In this document: positions 16,887 to 25,766 of the stretch, piece by piece
Position numbering within the stretch: position 1 is the first letter of the stretch
How the letters are laid out: every line of letters starts with the position of its first letter
Assembly (NCBI GenBank): GCA_903881085.1
Contig: CAIRSA010000573.1
Coordinates: forward strand, 1-64,000
DNA from: an uncultured Acidobacteriia bacterium
GTDB taxonomy: Bacteria; Acidobacteriota; Terriglobia; Bryobacterales; Bryobacteraceae
Reading direction: 5' to 3'
Length of the DNA stretch: 64,000 nucleotides
Translations under genes and position numbers: made by a program
Notes under the pieces: model-generated
Seen by the model: the letters and a program-made list of their open reading frames with translations, nothing else
What the model was told of the DNA's origin: nothing
Database searches by the model: none

Positions 16887-17057
16887 ATGTTCAAGAGCCG
16901 GTGTCCGAATTGCAGGTCCGTGGAGTTTCGCGGCGTAGGCGTGCGTAACACGCTGGAGAGCGCTTTTCATTGGCTTGTTCTTCCGTTTCGATGTTCGTTA
17001 TGCGGAAAGCATTTCTTCCTGTTTCGTTGGACGGCGCCGATAAACGGCACAGCTTAA
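16887..17057 (+). CDS. 56-aa zinc-ribbon protein
   Basis: A small gene. ATG 16887, TAA 17055-17057. The sequence has C-x2-C at CPNC (residues 6-9) and C-x2-C at CSLC (36-39), joined by a hydrophobic stretch (AFHWLVLPF), and ends with KHFFLFRW. Two CxxC knuckles in 56 residues indicate a zinc ribbon, possibly membrane-associated. It lies 14 bases after the 69-aa gene and 13 before the SagB-like gene, so it belongs to the same operon. Confidence 0.7.
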   Translation: MFKSRCPNCRSVEFRGVGVRNTLESAFHWLVLPFRCSLCGKHFFLFRWTAPINGTA

Positions 17058-17070
17058 CTTCATTGCAGAG

Positions 17071-18540
17071 ATGATCTGGCGCGAGTATCACGAGTATACC
17101 AAGCACACGGCGCAGTCACTGCGCCGGTCGCAACACTTCCTGGATTGGGCCAATATGCCTGATCCGTTTCGCCATTATGAGGGCGTGCCCGTGCTCGATC
17201 TGCCGGCAGATCCACCTGCACCTCAAGCTTCAGCGCTCGGCATATTGCATGGCCAAGCTGCACAAGCCAATGCGTTGGATGGGCCTGCTTTTCTATCCCA
17301 ATTTCTTTATCATTCGGCGGCCATCAGCGCCACCAAGCGCGTTCCCTCCAGCGGTTATCAATACGCACTGCGTGTTAATCCCTCGTCAGGCAATCTGCAT
17401 CCCACTGAGTTTCATTTTCTGTCGCAAGGGTTGCGTGGCTGGCCCGATGGCTTGTATCACTACCGCCCTTCCTCGCATATGGCCGAGCAGCGCGCGGAGG
17501 GAATTGTTCCGTCCGGGTTGCCCGGAGGGACTCTGAATTTCGTATTGACGAGCATCGCGTGGCGCGAGGAATGGAAATACCGCGACCGCGCGTATCGATA
17601 CTGCCTGCACGATATAGGACACGCGTGGCAGGCCTTGGTGCTGGCTGCGCGGGCGATGGGGTGCGAGAGCTTCGCCACTGCCCTGTTCGCTGACGATGAG
17701 CTAACACAAGCTCTACGCTTGAGTGGCGATGAGTGGCCGATGCTGGCGGTTTCGATTCGCGGGCCTGCGCCCGGCGAAATGCGGGCCGAAGCAGGGTGCA
17801 CATGGCATGGCGGTGAACCCAATATCCTCTCGACGAATCAAATCGAATATCCTCGCATTGAGGCGATGCATCAAGCCACGAAGGTTAAGATGAATGGGAC
17901 TGGCGAGTCCGCGGATCATGCCGCGATCAGCAATGGAATTGCCCTCCCAGCGCCCGCGCTGTCCTCGAAAGGCTATGGCGAGGTTGCGCGTACGCGACGC
18001 TCGGCGCTTGATTTTCGTGGCGGAATGGAATCGATCTCCTTCGGTGATCTGTCGGCACTTCTGCATGCGGCATCGCAGCCACTGGCAGGCGACTTCTGCG
18101 ACAGGCGTTTCGTGCAGCTCTATCTGTATGTGCATCGCGTAGAGGGGTTGGCGCCTGGAATGTACCGCTATTGGCCGGAGACCGGACAATTGGAACTCAT
18201 GCGCAGTGGCGATCAGCAAGTGATGGCTGCCGGACTGAGCCTGGGTCAGCAGCTTGCGGGCAACGCGTGCGTGGCGTTTTCAATGATTGCCGATCTGGAG
18301 CGTGCCACGCGCCTGCACGGCGACCGCGGCTATCGCTGCGCGTATTTTGAGGCGGGTGCGATTGGACAGCGGCTTTATCTAGCGGCTGAATCGCTGGGCG
18401 TGCGCGCCACCGGGATCGGCGCATTCTATGATGACGAGGTGCACAACTATCTTGGCCTGACCTCGCAAATGGGGCAGGTGGTTTATCACTTTGCCATCGG
18501 GCATCCGGTGCACGATCCCAGGCTGGATGCGCATGGATGA
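17071..18540 (+). CDS. two-domain SagB/nitroreductase-family dehydrogenase
   Basis: 489 residues with two nitroreductase-fold halves. The first (about 80-255) contains RVPSSGYQYALRVNPSSGNLHPTEFHF and HDIGHAWQALVLAARAMG, typical of the SagB/ThcOx branch (FMN-dependent, azoline-oxidising in RiPP pathways). The second (about 300-485) contains RTRRSALDFRGG, LYLYVHRVEGL, YFEAGAIGQRLYLAAESLG and GIGAFYDDEV. No SagD/YcaO cyclodehydratase or leader-bearing peptide is nearby, so a RiPP role cannot be claimed; many acidobacterial genomes encode such proteins alone. FMN binding is expected from the family. Last but one gene of the small-gene operon. Confidence 0.85.
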   Translation: MIWREYHEYTKHTAQSLRRSQHFLDWANMPDPFRHYEGVPVLDLPADPPAPQASALGILHGQAAQANALDGPAFLSQFLYHSAAISATKRVPSSGYQYALRVNPSSGNLHPTEFHFLSQGLRGWPDGLYHYRPSSHMAEQRAEGIVPSGLPGGTLNFVLTSIAWREEWKYRDRAYRYCLHDIGHAWQALVLAARAMGCESFATALFADDELTQALRLSGDEWPMLAVSIRGPAPGEMRAEAGCTWHGGEPNILSTNQIEYPRIEAMHQATKVKMNGTGESADHAAISNGIALPAPALSSKGYGEVARTRRSALDFRGGMESISFGDLSALLHAASQPLAGDFCDRRFVQLYLYVHRVEGLAPGMYRYWPETGQLELMRSGDQQVMAAGLSLGQQLAGNACVAFSMIADLERATRLHGDRGYRCAYFEAGAIGQRLYLAAESLGVRATGIGAFYDDEVHNYLGLTSQMGQVVYHFAIGHPVHDPRLDAHG

Positions 18541-18823
18541 AACGGTTGGAATCCTGGTACACGGCGACAATCACTTCATCGTGCGCGGGCCGAAGCCTGA
18601 CAGTGAAACGGCACGCAAGCTGGTGCGGCAATGGTCAGTGATTCAAATTGGTGCAGCGATGTCCGCCGAGCTTGTGCCATGGCGCATTTCGACGAAAGAG
18701 TTTCGCGAGAATTTATCCTGGGCCATTGCTGTGGCCGGTGAACGCGAGCATTCGCAGGCCGTCCAGCAACTTTTGCACGAACTCGAAGCGCGCGGTGTAC
18801 GCACGCTGCAGATTACTCTTTGA
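18533..18823 (+). CDS. 96-aa protein of unknown function, overlapping the SagB-like gene
   Basis: ATG 18533 lies inside the end of the SagB-like gene (8-base overlap), which fixes the start despite an open frame from 18491. The sequence (ETVGILVHGDNHFIVRGPKPD, REHSQAVQQLLHELEARGVRTLQITL) is a small alpha/beta protein with no recognised motif. The overlap implies co-translation with the oxidoreductase and a linked role. It converges with the kinase gene, with 3 bases between stops. Confidence 0.65.
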   Translation: MDETVGILVHGDNHFIVRGPKPDSETARKLVRQWSVIQIGAAMSAELVPWRISTKEFRENLSWAIAVAGEREHSQAVQQLLHELEARGVRTLQITL

Positions 18824-18826
18824 GAA

Positions 18827-21757
18827 CTATTTTTTCGCCGCCGCAGCCAACTCAGATTGACGCTTCCATTGAGCGAACTTAGTTTGGAGTTCTGCTCGCG
18901 CCTCCAGTTCCGGCTTCACCAGCGGCCTGGCGGCTTCGATATTGCGGTAGGCGTCCAGGACGTGCTGAACCGACTTTTCGGCCAGATCGAAGCGGCCCGC
19001 TCCTGCCTGGCATTCCGCCAGTTGCGAAAGTAGTCCCGGGCGTTCATTCTTATAAAAATCATTCTGCGGGTCGAGCTTCATCTTTTCGTCGAAGATGGAA
19101 AGGATGGAGGCAAGGAGCTTGCCAGCGTCATCCCATTTCTTCTGCGCCATGTAGATCTCGGCGCGCGTCTGCATCAATTCCGTTTGGCGCCGTATGATTC
19201 GCATACTGCCGGGCATCGCTTTTTCCACGATGGAAAGATAGCCTGCGGCGCGGTCGAGATAGCCAAGGGCATCCTGATACTGGCTCTTTTCCATCAATCC
19301 TTCCGCCAGCCGCTGATAGCCCTGAATCAATGCGTCTTGATTTCCCGCGACTTGCACAGAACTGCGATTCAGCTTTTCGGCGGCGGCAACGGACCTGCGG
19401 AAGGCGGCTACGGCTGCATCGAAATCCTTTTCGATACGCAGCCATTCTCCCAGTGCGGATTCAGCCGTGGCAACATCCATCAGGGCGGTGCGGTTATCGG
19501 GATCCCCAATTGCCAGCTTGTTCCCCAATTGAACCGCAGCCTCCAGGTAACCTCTTACTTCGCCGGGCTTGCCATATTCCCGGCCGGCGCGGCTCTTGAG
19601 GACGCGGCCAATCAGATTGTAGGAAATGAAAAGAAGACGGGCTTGTCTGGAATCATTCGGGTTGGCGGCAGAGAGTTTGCGATACCAGTCAACCGCGGTG
19701 CGTAAATAAAACAGTGCTTCATCAGGACGTTCCAAACGCCCATAGACATCGCCAAGTTTCAAGTAGGCCAAGCTCAGGTCAGCTTGCCTTGCCCGATTCT
19801 CCGGAGCGTCCTTTACCAATTGCTTGGCCAGTGCCAGCATGGCAAGATACGGCTCAATGGCCTGGCTGTGCACGGCTTCGCGGGTTTTTAAGTCGCCATA
19901 GTTAGCGTATGCTTTGATCATCGCCGCACGCACATGCACGGACGCTCCTGCTGGTTTTTGCTTACCCAGGTTCAAGGCATCTGTCAAGTATTTGCTGGCG
20001 CCCTTCAAATCGTTCTGAATGCCCATAACCTGGGCGATGCGAACATTTCCCAGGATCCGGTCGCTCATAAACTCAGGCGACGTATCGGCCACGCGCGCGC
20101 GAATGGAGAGCGCTTTCTGATAGCTTGCCAGGGCGCCCTTCACATCGCCAAGATTGCCGTAGTAGGGGTTGCCCTGCACATCGCCTAAGCGGTCGTAGCC
20201 TCGAGCGATCTCTTTGAGCAGCTCAGTGTTCCCGCTGGCCTCAGGGATAAGCTTGTCATAGTAATCCAGGCCGGTCTGAACGACCATCTTTCGCGCCGGA
20301 GTGGAGCCTGGAAGTTTCTCTATCGAGTCGTGAAAATCGGTCAGGAACTTTCCAGCCAGCTGGCGCACTTGTTCGAAGCGTCTGTCGGCTACGGCCCGTT
20401 GTTGCTCGGCCTGCTCATGCTGGCGCTCTGTCTCATGGCGCTGTTCTTCGGCGATCGCCCGCTGACGCTGCGCTTCGATTGTCTGCTGCTCCGCGTTACG
20501 CCGGCTCACTTCGGCTTTGACCTGTTCACGCGAAGCACGTATGGCCTGTAGGCCGGAAAACACGGCGCCTCCTATCAACGCGGCTGAGACAAACACGCTG
20601 GCGGCAATCACCGCTCGATTGCGCCGCACATACTTGCCCGCCATGTAGGCGAAATTGCCTTGCCGGGCGATGACAGGTAAGCCGTCCAAGTAGTTGGTCA
20701 GATCGAGGATCAGCTTTTCCACCGAAGGATAACGGCGTTCCGGCTCCTTGCGCAGCGCCATGGCGACGATGGCATCCAGATCGCCATGGAGCGTGGACTT
20801 GAGCGCCGGTGCGGCTTCGCTCAGGCGCGGTGGATCGGTATTGCAGATCACCCTTTCCAGTTCGCTCATGCCACGCCCATGAAGCTGGTGCGCCATCACT
20901 CCGCTCAGCAGTTCATACAGGATGGCGCCAAGCGAATAAATGTCCGCGGCAGTAGTGATGCGGTCGCCACGCACCTGTTCGGGGCTGGCGTATTCCGGAG
21001 TCAGTTGCGTACCCATCACCGTGACCGGATTGCTGTCTATGGCTGAGCTCTCATCCAACAATTTGGCGATACCAAAATCAAGCAGGCGAGGCGAACCGTC
21101 GGGCGTTATGAGAATATTGCCTGGCTTCAGATCGCGATGGACCACTAGATTGCGGTGGGCATACGAGACCGCTTCGCACACTTTCAAATACAGGCGGCAA
21201 CGATCTCTGATTCCGAGTTCATGCTGGTCGCAATAATTGAAGATGCTTTCGCCCTGCACGAATTCCAAAACCAGATACGGGGTTTCTTCGTACAGGCCGC
21301 CAAGTTTTGCCGAACCACCATCGAGCAAGCGGGCGATGTAGGGATGTTCGAGCGAGGCCAGGATCTGCCGTTCGTGGCGGAAGCGTTCCACGGCCTGCGG
21401 ATTTTCCATACCGCGCCGCATCAGTTTGATTGCCACCTGCTTGCGGTATTGATCGTCAGCGCGGACGGCAAGAAATACGGTGCCCATGCCACCCTGGCCG
21501 ATCTTGCGGACTAGCCGGTATGCGCCAATTCGCTGGCCATCCACAGGATCAGCCTTGACCGCTTCGGCTGCGTTCTGAATAACACTTTCAATCGCTAGTT
21601 TGCTATCGTCATCGCAGTCCAGCAGAGATTCCACTTCCCGGCGCAACTCATCGTCGCCCGATGTGCGTAAGCTGAAGATGCGATCCCGTTCGTCCATGGG
21701 ACACTCGGAGATTTCGGTGAACAGCTGTTCGATTTGCCGCCAACGTTCAGGTGACAC
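18827..21757 (-). CDS. Ser/Thr protein kinase with membrane segment and TPR tail
   Basis: 976 residues, GTG start. A kinase domain at about 80-360 has the G-loop IGQGGMG, VAIKL, HRDLKPGN and DFG, all intact. One membrane segment lies near 385-410 (AVIAASVFVSAALIGGAVF), followed by a Gln/Glu/Arg-rich coiled coil and a long extracytoplasmic region of TPR-like repeats to the end. This is the usual acidobacterial Pkn architecture, with the N-terminal MSPERWRQIEQLF segment also typical. It should sense an envelope signal through the TPR part. Divergent from the FG-GAP gene at 21813. Confidence 0.93.
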   Translation of the reverse strand: MSPERWRQIEQLFTEISECPMDERDRIFSLRTSGDDELRREVESLLDCDDDSKLAIESVIQNAAEAVKADPVDGQRIGAYRLVRKIGQGGMGTVFLAVRADDQYRKQVAIKLMRRGMENPQAVERFRHERQILASLEHPYIARLLDGGSAKLGGLYEETPYLVLEFVQGESIFNYCDQHELGIRDRCRLYLKVCEAVSYAHRNLVVHRDLKPGNILITPDGSPRLLDFGIAKLLDESSAIDSNPVTVMGTQLTPEYASPEQVRGDRITTAADIYSLGAILYELLSGVMAHQLHGRGMSELERVICNTDPPRLSEAAPALKSTLHGDLDAIVAMALRKEPERRYPSVEKLILDLTNYLDGLPVIARQGNFAYMAGKYVRRNRAVIAASVFVSAALIGGAVFSGLQAIRASREQVKAEVSRRNAEQQTIEAQRQRAIAEEQRHETERQHEQAEQQRAVADRRFEQVRQLAGKFLTDFHDSIEKLPGSTPARKMVVQTGLDYYDKLIPEASGNTELLKEIARGYDRLGDVQGNPYYGNLGDVKGALASYQKALSIRARVADTSPEFMSDRILGNVRIAQVMGIQNDLKGASKYLTDALNLGKQKPAGASVHVRAAMIKAYANYGDLKTREAVHSQAIEPYLAMLALAKQLVKDAPENRARQADLSLAYLKLGDVYGRLERPDEALFYLRTAVDWYRKLSAANPNDSRQARLLFISYNLIGRVLKSRAGREYGKPGEVRGYLEAAVQLGNKLAIGDPDNRTALMDVATAESALGEWLRIEKDFDAAVAAFRRSVAAAEKLNRSSVQVAGNQDALIQGYQRLAEGLMEKSQYQDALGYLDRAAGYLSIVEKAMPGSMRIIRRQTELMQTRAEIYMAQKKWDDAGKLLASILSIFDEKMKLDPQNDFYKNERPGLLSQLAECQAGAGRFDLAEKSVQHVLDAYRNIEAARPLVKPELEARAELQTKFAQWKRQSELAAAAKK

Positions 21758-21812
21758 TGTTTCACTAATTTATCATGATGGGCGGGATAGACTAAATTAG
21801 TCTCTGTAAACA

Positions 21813-24020
21813 ATGGCCAGCAAAATTGTCGTAATCATGTTCGTGCACCTTGCACTGTCGGGTGCGGAGATAGAATCGCGCGGTAACGCGCAATGGCCGA
21901 CGCGCAATTCCATGCGCGTGATGGTGGCCGTGGGCGTGCCTGCCGGTGTTCCGATGGCGCTTGAACAGCGGCTGCCCGCAGCGTTCCAGCCAGACTCAGT
22001 GCGCGTCGTGGGGCCGCGCGACGGCAGCGTGCTGGCATCTAAAACAGAGTGGAAGAATCCGCGGGCAAGAATCAGTTGGGTCTCGCAGGGCGAAGGCGAG
22101 TATGCCGTCTATTTCGATGTCAAGGGCGGAGGCGAAACCAAGCGACTGCTGGAACCGGCGATGATCGGCACGGGAGACCGCATCGCGTTCGGGAAGGCCG
22201 ATGCGCGCGGCAGGCTCTCTGTGGGGCTTTGGGCACATCCGGTGGCGATCGACTTCGATGGCGACGGGAATACGGATCTGATTGTAGGCTGCCCCGATCA
22301 TCCTTACAACGGCACGTATCTGTTTCGAAATATCGGAACAAATAGCCAGCCATTGTTCGATCGCGCGGAGTGGCTGGGGCCGGGGACGAAAGATCTTGTC
22401 GCGGCCGACTTTAATGGCGATGGCGCCATCGATCTGGTGGTGAGCGGCGGCTACTATTCCGACGTGCGAAAAAACCGGATGTCGAAATTCGTGAAGGTCG
22501 ATCTGCCGCGCAAATATTGGATCGGGCGCGACGATCTGTGGTATCCGGTGGATTGGGATGGCGATGGCAAGATCGACGTGTTGGCCGGCGTGAGCGACTG
22601 GCGCGACTATGGCTGGGACGATGCGTTCGATGCCAAGGGCAACTGGCAGCGCGGGCCGCTGCACGGGTATGTGTACTTCCACCGGAACATCGGCACCAAC
22701 GCCGCGCCACGCTATGCGGAGCCCGTGTTGCTTGAAGCCAGCGGGCGGGCCATCGATCAGTACGGCAGCCCGATTCCGAATCCGGTGGATTGGTTGGGCA
22801 AAGGCCGGCTTGATTTGATCGCATCGAACTTCATCGATACCATCACGCTGTTTCGCAATATGGGCACGCGCACGGCTCCGCGATTGAACGCGGGCGAACT
22901 TATCGCGGTGAATGGCAAGCCGTTGCGCATGGACCTGTGCATGATTCAGCCGCGCGTTGCGCAGTGGCACGCGGATGGGCGACCGTCGCTGCTGGTGGGC
23001 GAAGAAGACGGACGCGTATCGCTGCTGGAGAATCTTTCGCCGCGCGGAACAGAGCCGCGCTTCGCTGCACCGAAATACTTTGAGCAAGTGGATCCGCTGG
23101 TAAAGAGTGGCGCGTTGTCGCGGCCTGTGGCGTTAGATTGGAATGGCGATGGGAAGCTGGATTTGCTGGCCGGAAACTCCGCCGGCTACGTGCAATATTT
23201 CGAAAACACCGGGACAAATGCGGCGCCGGTGTTTGCGGATCGTGGGTATCTGAAGGCTGGCGGCGAGACGATCCGCATCATGGCCGGACCGAATGGATCC
23301 GTGCAAGGACCGGCGGAAACGAAGTGGGGATACACGAATATTTCGATCGCTGATTGGGATCTGGACGGCAAGCCTGACATCATGATGAACGACATTACTG
23401 GGGCCGTGAAATGGTTTCGCAATATTGGCACGCGGCAGCAGCCTTCACTGGCGGCTGCGCAGTTTGTGGATGTGGAATGGACGGGCGCGACGCCGAAGCC
23501 CGAGTGGGTGTGGTGGGAGCCCAAGGGCAAGCAGTTGGTGACGCAGTGGCGGACCACTCCGAAGGTTGTGGATTGGGATGGCGACGGTTTGCCCGATCTG
23601 GTGATGATGAATCATCAAGGGTATCTTTGCCTGTTCAGGCGGGCGCGAAGAGACGGCAAGCTGGTGCTGCTACCACCGGAGAAGATCTTCACAGAGCCGG
23701 GCGGGAAGTTTTTGAATCTTGCGGCGGGACGCGCAGGCGCGAGCGGGAGGCGCAAAGTGGAGTTGGTGGATTGGGATGGCGATGGCGATCTGGATCTGGT
23801 GAGTGATTCGCCTGACGGCCCCATCTGGTATGAGAACATCGGGACGCAACAGAAGCCGGTGATGAAGCTGCGCGGCCTGATTTTGAAGACGAAATTTCAG
23901 GGGCATAATCCAACGCCCACCGCCGTTGACTGGAATGGCGATGGGAAATTGGATTTGATTGTCGGTGCGGAGGACGGCTTCTTCTACTTCTTCGATCGCC
24001 GCTACATCGATCGCAATTAG
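21813..24020 (+). CDS. large secreted FG-GAP/VCBS repeat protein
   Basis: 735 residues with an N-terminal signal (IVVIMFVHLALSGAE). Many VCBS/FG-GAP repeats carry Ca2+ loops: DFDGDGNTDLIVG, DFNGDGAIDLVVS, DWDGDGKIDVLAG, DWNGDGKLDLLAG, DWDGDGDLDLVSD. FRN(I/M)GT motifs between repeats are characteristic. It forms one or two beta-propellers outside the cell; no enzymatic motif is visible. It is convergent with fabI, with no spacer between the stops. Confidence 0.88.
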   Translation: MASKIVVIMFVHLALSGAEIESRGNAQWPTRNSMRVMVAVGVPAGVPMALEQRLPAAFQPDSVRVVGPRDGSVLASKTEWKNPRARISWVSQGEGEYAVYFDVKGGGETKRLLEPAMIGTGDRIAFGKADARGRLSVGLWAHPVAIDFDGDGNTDLIVGCPDHPYNGTYLFRNIGTNSQPLFDRAEWLGPGTKDLVAADFNGDGAIDLVVSGGYYSDVRKNRMSKFVKVDLPRKYWIGRDDLWYPVDWDGDGKIDVLAGVSDWRDYGWDDAFDAKGNWQRGPLHGYVYFHRNIGTNAAPRYAEPVLLEASGRAIDQYGSPIPNPVDWLGKGRLDLIASNFIDTITLFRNMGTRTAPRLNAGELIAVNGKPLRMDLCMIQPRVAQWHADGRPSLLVGEEDGRVSLLENLSPRGTEPRFAAPKYFEQVDPLVKSGALSRPVALDWNGDGKLDLLAGNSAGYVQYFENTGTNAAPVFADRGYLKAGGETIRIMAGPNGSVQGPAETKWGYTNISIADWDLDGKPDIMMNDITGAVKWFRNIGTRQQPSLAAAQFVDVEWTGATPKPEWVWWEPKGKQLVTQWRTTPKVVDWDGDGLPDLVMMNHQGYLCLFRRARRDGKLVLLPPEKIFTEPGGKFLNLAAGRAGASGRRKVELVDWDGDGDLDLVSDSPDGPIWYENIGTQQKPVMKLRGLILKTKFQGHNPTPTAVDWNGDGKLDLIVGAEDGFFYFFDRRYIDRN

Positions 24021-24791
24021 TTAGACACCCATGATGTGGAAGCCGCCGTCAACGAAGATGCAATTGCCTGTGACAGCACGGCTCAGATCGCTGCCAAGGA
24101 ATACTGCGGTGTCGGCAACTTCCATTGGATCGGTGTTGCGGCGCAGCGGCGTGATCTCTGCCGCGCCTTCCAATAGCTTGGAGAAATCTTTGATGCCGCG
24201 GGCGGCCGCGGTTTTGATCGCTCCGGCTGAGATGGCGTTGACGCGGATTTTCTGCGGGCCCAGGTCGGCTGTCAGATATCGCACGCACGCTTCGAGCGAA
24301 GCTTTGGCCACGCCCATCACGTTGTAATTTTTGATCACGCGCGTGGAGCCCAGGTAGGTCAGCGTCATGATGGAGCCGCCTTCGGTCATCAGCGGAGCGC
24401 ATGCCTTCGATACGGCGACAAGCGAATAGGCGCTGATGTTTTGCGCCTGCAGGAAGCCATCGCGCGACACCTCAACAAACGGCCTGTTGAGATCGTCTTT
24501 ATTGGCGAAAGCGATGCTGTGTACCACGATGTCGAGCTTCGTGCCGCTCGCATTCAACGTGGCGATCATCGCATCGATTTCGCTATCGACCGTTACGTCG
24601 CAGGGAATCACACGCGCGCCGCCCAGGTCAACCGCCAGCTCTTCGATGGATAGCCTCAGCCGCTCGCCCTGATAAGTCAGGATGAGGCTGGCGCCTTCGC
24701 GATGATAGGCTTTGGCAATCGCATAGGCGATGCTCCACTTGTTGGCCACACCAAGAATCAGTGCGGTCTTGCCGGTTAGTAGATTTGACAT
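24021..24791 (-). CDS. fabI: enoyl-[acyl-carrier-protein] reductase (NADH)
   Basis: 256 residues, usual FabI length. It reduces trans-2-enoyl-ACP in the last step of each fatty-acid elongation cycle. A glycine-rich NAD-binding start (ALILGVANKWSIAYAIA), the segment HSIAFAN, and the catalytic Y-x6-K (YNVMGVAK) identify FabI within the SDR superfamily; the C-terminus GGFHIMG is also typical. Cytoplasmic. It stands alone, followed upstream by a Gfo/Idh gene on the same strand 12 bases away. Confidence 0.95.
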   Translation of the reverse strand: MSNLLTGKTALILGVANKWSIAYAIAKAYHREGASLILTYQGERLRLSIEELAVDLGGARVIPCDVTVDSEIDAMIATLNASGTKLDIVVHSIAFANKDDLNRPFVEVSRDGFLQAQNISAYSLVAVSKACAPLMTEGGSIMTLTYLGSTRVIKNYNVMGVAKASLEACVRYLTADLGPQKIRVNAISAGAIKTAAARGIKDFSKLLEGAAEITPLRRNTDPMEVADTAVFLGSDLSRAVTGNCIFVDGGFHIMGV

Positions 24792-24803
24792 GAATCTACT
24801 ATT

Positions 24804-25739
24804 TTAGCGCAGACGCATGGGTTTACCACCGGCTTCCTTGCTGCGCTGAGCGGCATCCATGAAGGCGAAGATCTCCAGCGTGTCTTCGTTGGGCACTGGA
24901 ACGACTCCCGTTTGGAAGAACTTGATTATTTCGCGCAGCATGGGGACATAGTCCGTGGTGACCTTCGAACTCTGTTGTGAATTCTTTTCTTTCATCGCAA
25001 TTGCACCGTAGTCGCCGTACGGGCGCAGCGTGTTCACAGTGCCCACGCGGCCATCGGACCAGCGGCAGGTGGTTGAATCAGAATCCTTGCCGGAGGTGCG
25101 TGTGACCTCTTCGCAGCCGCGTCCCATGATGGCGAACAGCATCTCAACGGGATGAATGCCGTACCACGAGAGATCGAGATAGTGGTGTTCTTCATGCGGG
25201 CCGGGGCCCCAGGTGATGACGGCCTTGATGCCTTCCTTCTTCACGTCTGTCACGGCGTTGCTGTAGCGCAGGCTCGAGGTGCTAAACCATTTCACGTTGG
25301 CGGCTTTAGCGAGCTTGGCGATTTCGCGCGCGTCTTCGAGCGTGGAGGCGAGCGGCTTATCAATGAATAGAGGCTTGCCGGCGGCGATCACCTGCCGAGC
25401 CTGTGCAAGGTGCGTGCGGCCGTCAACGCTTTCCAGCAGGATGGCATCGACTTTTGAGCACAGGGTTGGAATGTCGCTCACGATTTCCACCTGCAACGTC
25501 TTGTTCAGCTCTTCGGCGTACTTGTCAACGCGCGTGTAGCTGGATTCCACGTCCTTGCTTCCGCCCTTGTAGGCGGCAACGATCTTAGCGCCGGGAATGT
25601 GGCTTTTGTTGGTTGGATCGTTCAGCACCTTGGCGAACGCGATGACGTGCGAGGTATCGGTTCCAATTATTCCTATACGAAGGTCGGCACTGTAGCTCAG
25701 AGCAGCGCATAATGAAAAGATAGGCAGAAAAGACTTCAT
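24804..25739 (-). CDS. Gfo/Idh/MocA-type oxidoreductase with signal peptide
   Basis: 311 residues. A short signal peptide (MKSFLPIFSLCAALSYS) precedes a Rossmann fold starting LRIGIIGTDTSHV. GKPLFIDKPLA gives the conserved EKP-like motif (here DKP), and HYLDLSWYGIHPVEML supplies the typical catalytic His region. Secreted or periplasmic Gfo/Idh proteins are common in acidobacteria and planctomycetes, probably acting on sugars with a tightly bound cofactor; the substrate here is unknown. 27 bases separate it from the divergent recG. Confidence 0.82.
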   Translation of the reverse strand: MKSFLPIFSLCAALSYSADLRIGIIGTDTSHVIAFAKVLNDPTNKSHIPGAKIVAAYKGGSKDVESSYTRVDKYAEELNKTLQVEIVSDIPTLCSKVDAILLESVDGRTHLAQARQVIAAGKPLFIDKPLASTLEDAREIAKLAKAANVKWFSTSSLRYSNAVTDVKKEGIKAVITWGPGPHEEHHYLDLSWYGIHPVEMLFAIMGRGCEEVTRTSGKDSDSTTCRWSDGRVGTVNTLRPYGDYGAIAMKEKNSQQSSKVTTDYVPMLREIIKFFQTGVVPVPNEDTLEIFAFMDAAQRSKEAGGKPMRLR

Positions 25740-25766
25740 GAGGGGAATTTTACACCAAACCGCAAC

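Noticed and set aside
17071..18540. RiPP (thiazole/oxazole-modified peptide) cluster around the SagB-like gene
   Set aside because: No YcaO cyclodehydratase, no leader peptide and no transporter nearby; duplicated SagB-type proteins occur alone in many genomes.
21996..23087. 363-codon minus-strand frame inside the large FG-GAP gene
   Set aside because: Antisense shadow produced by the periodic codon pattern of the VCBS repeats.
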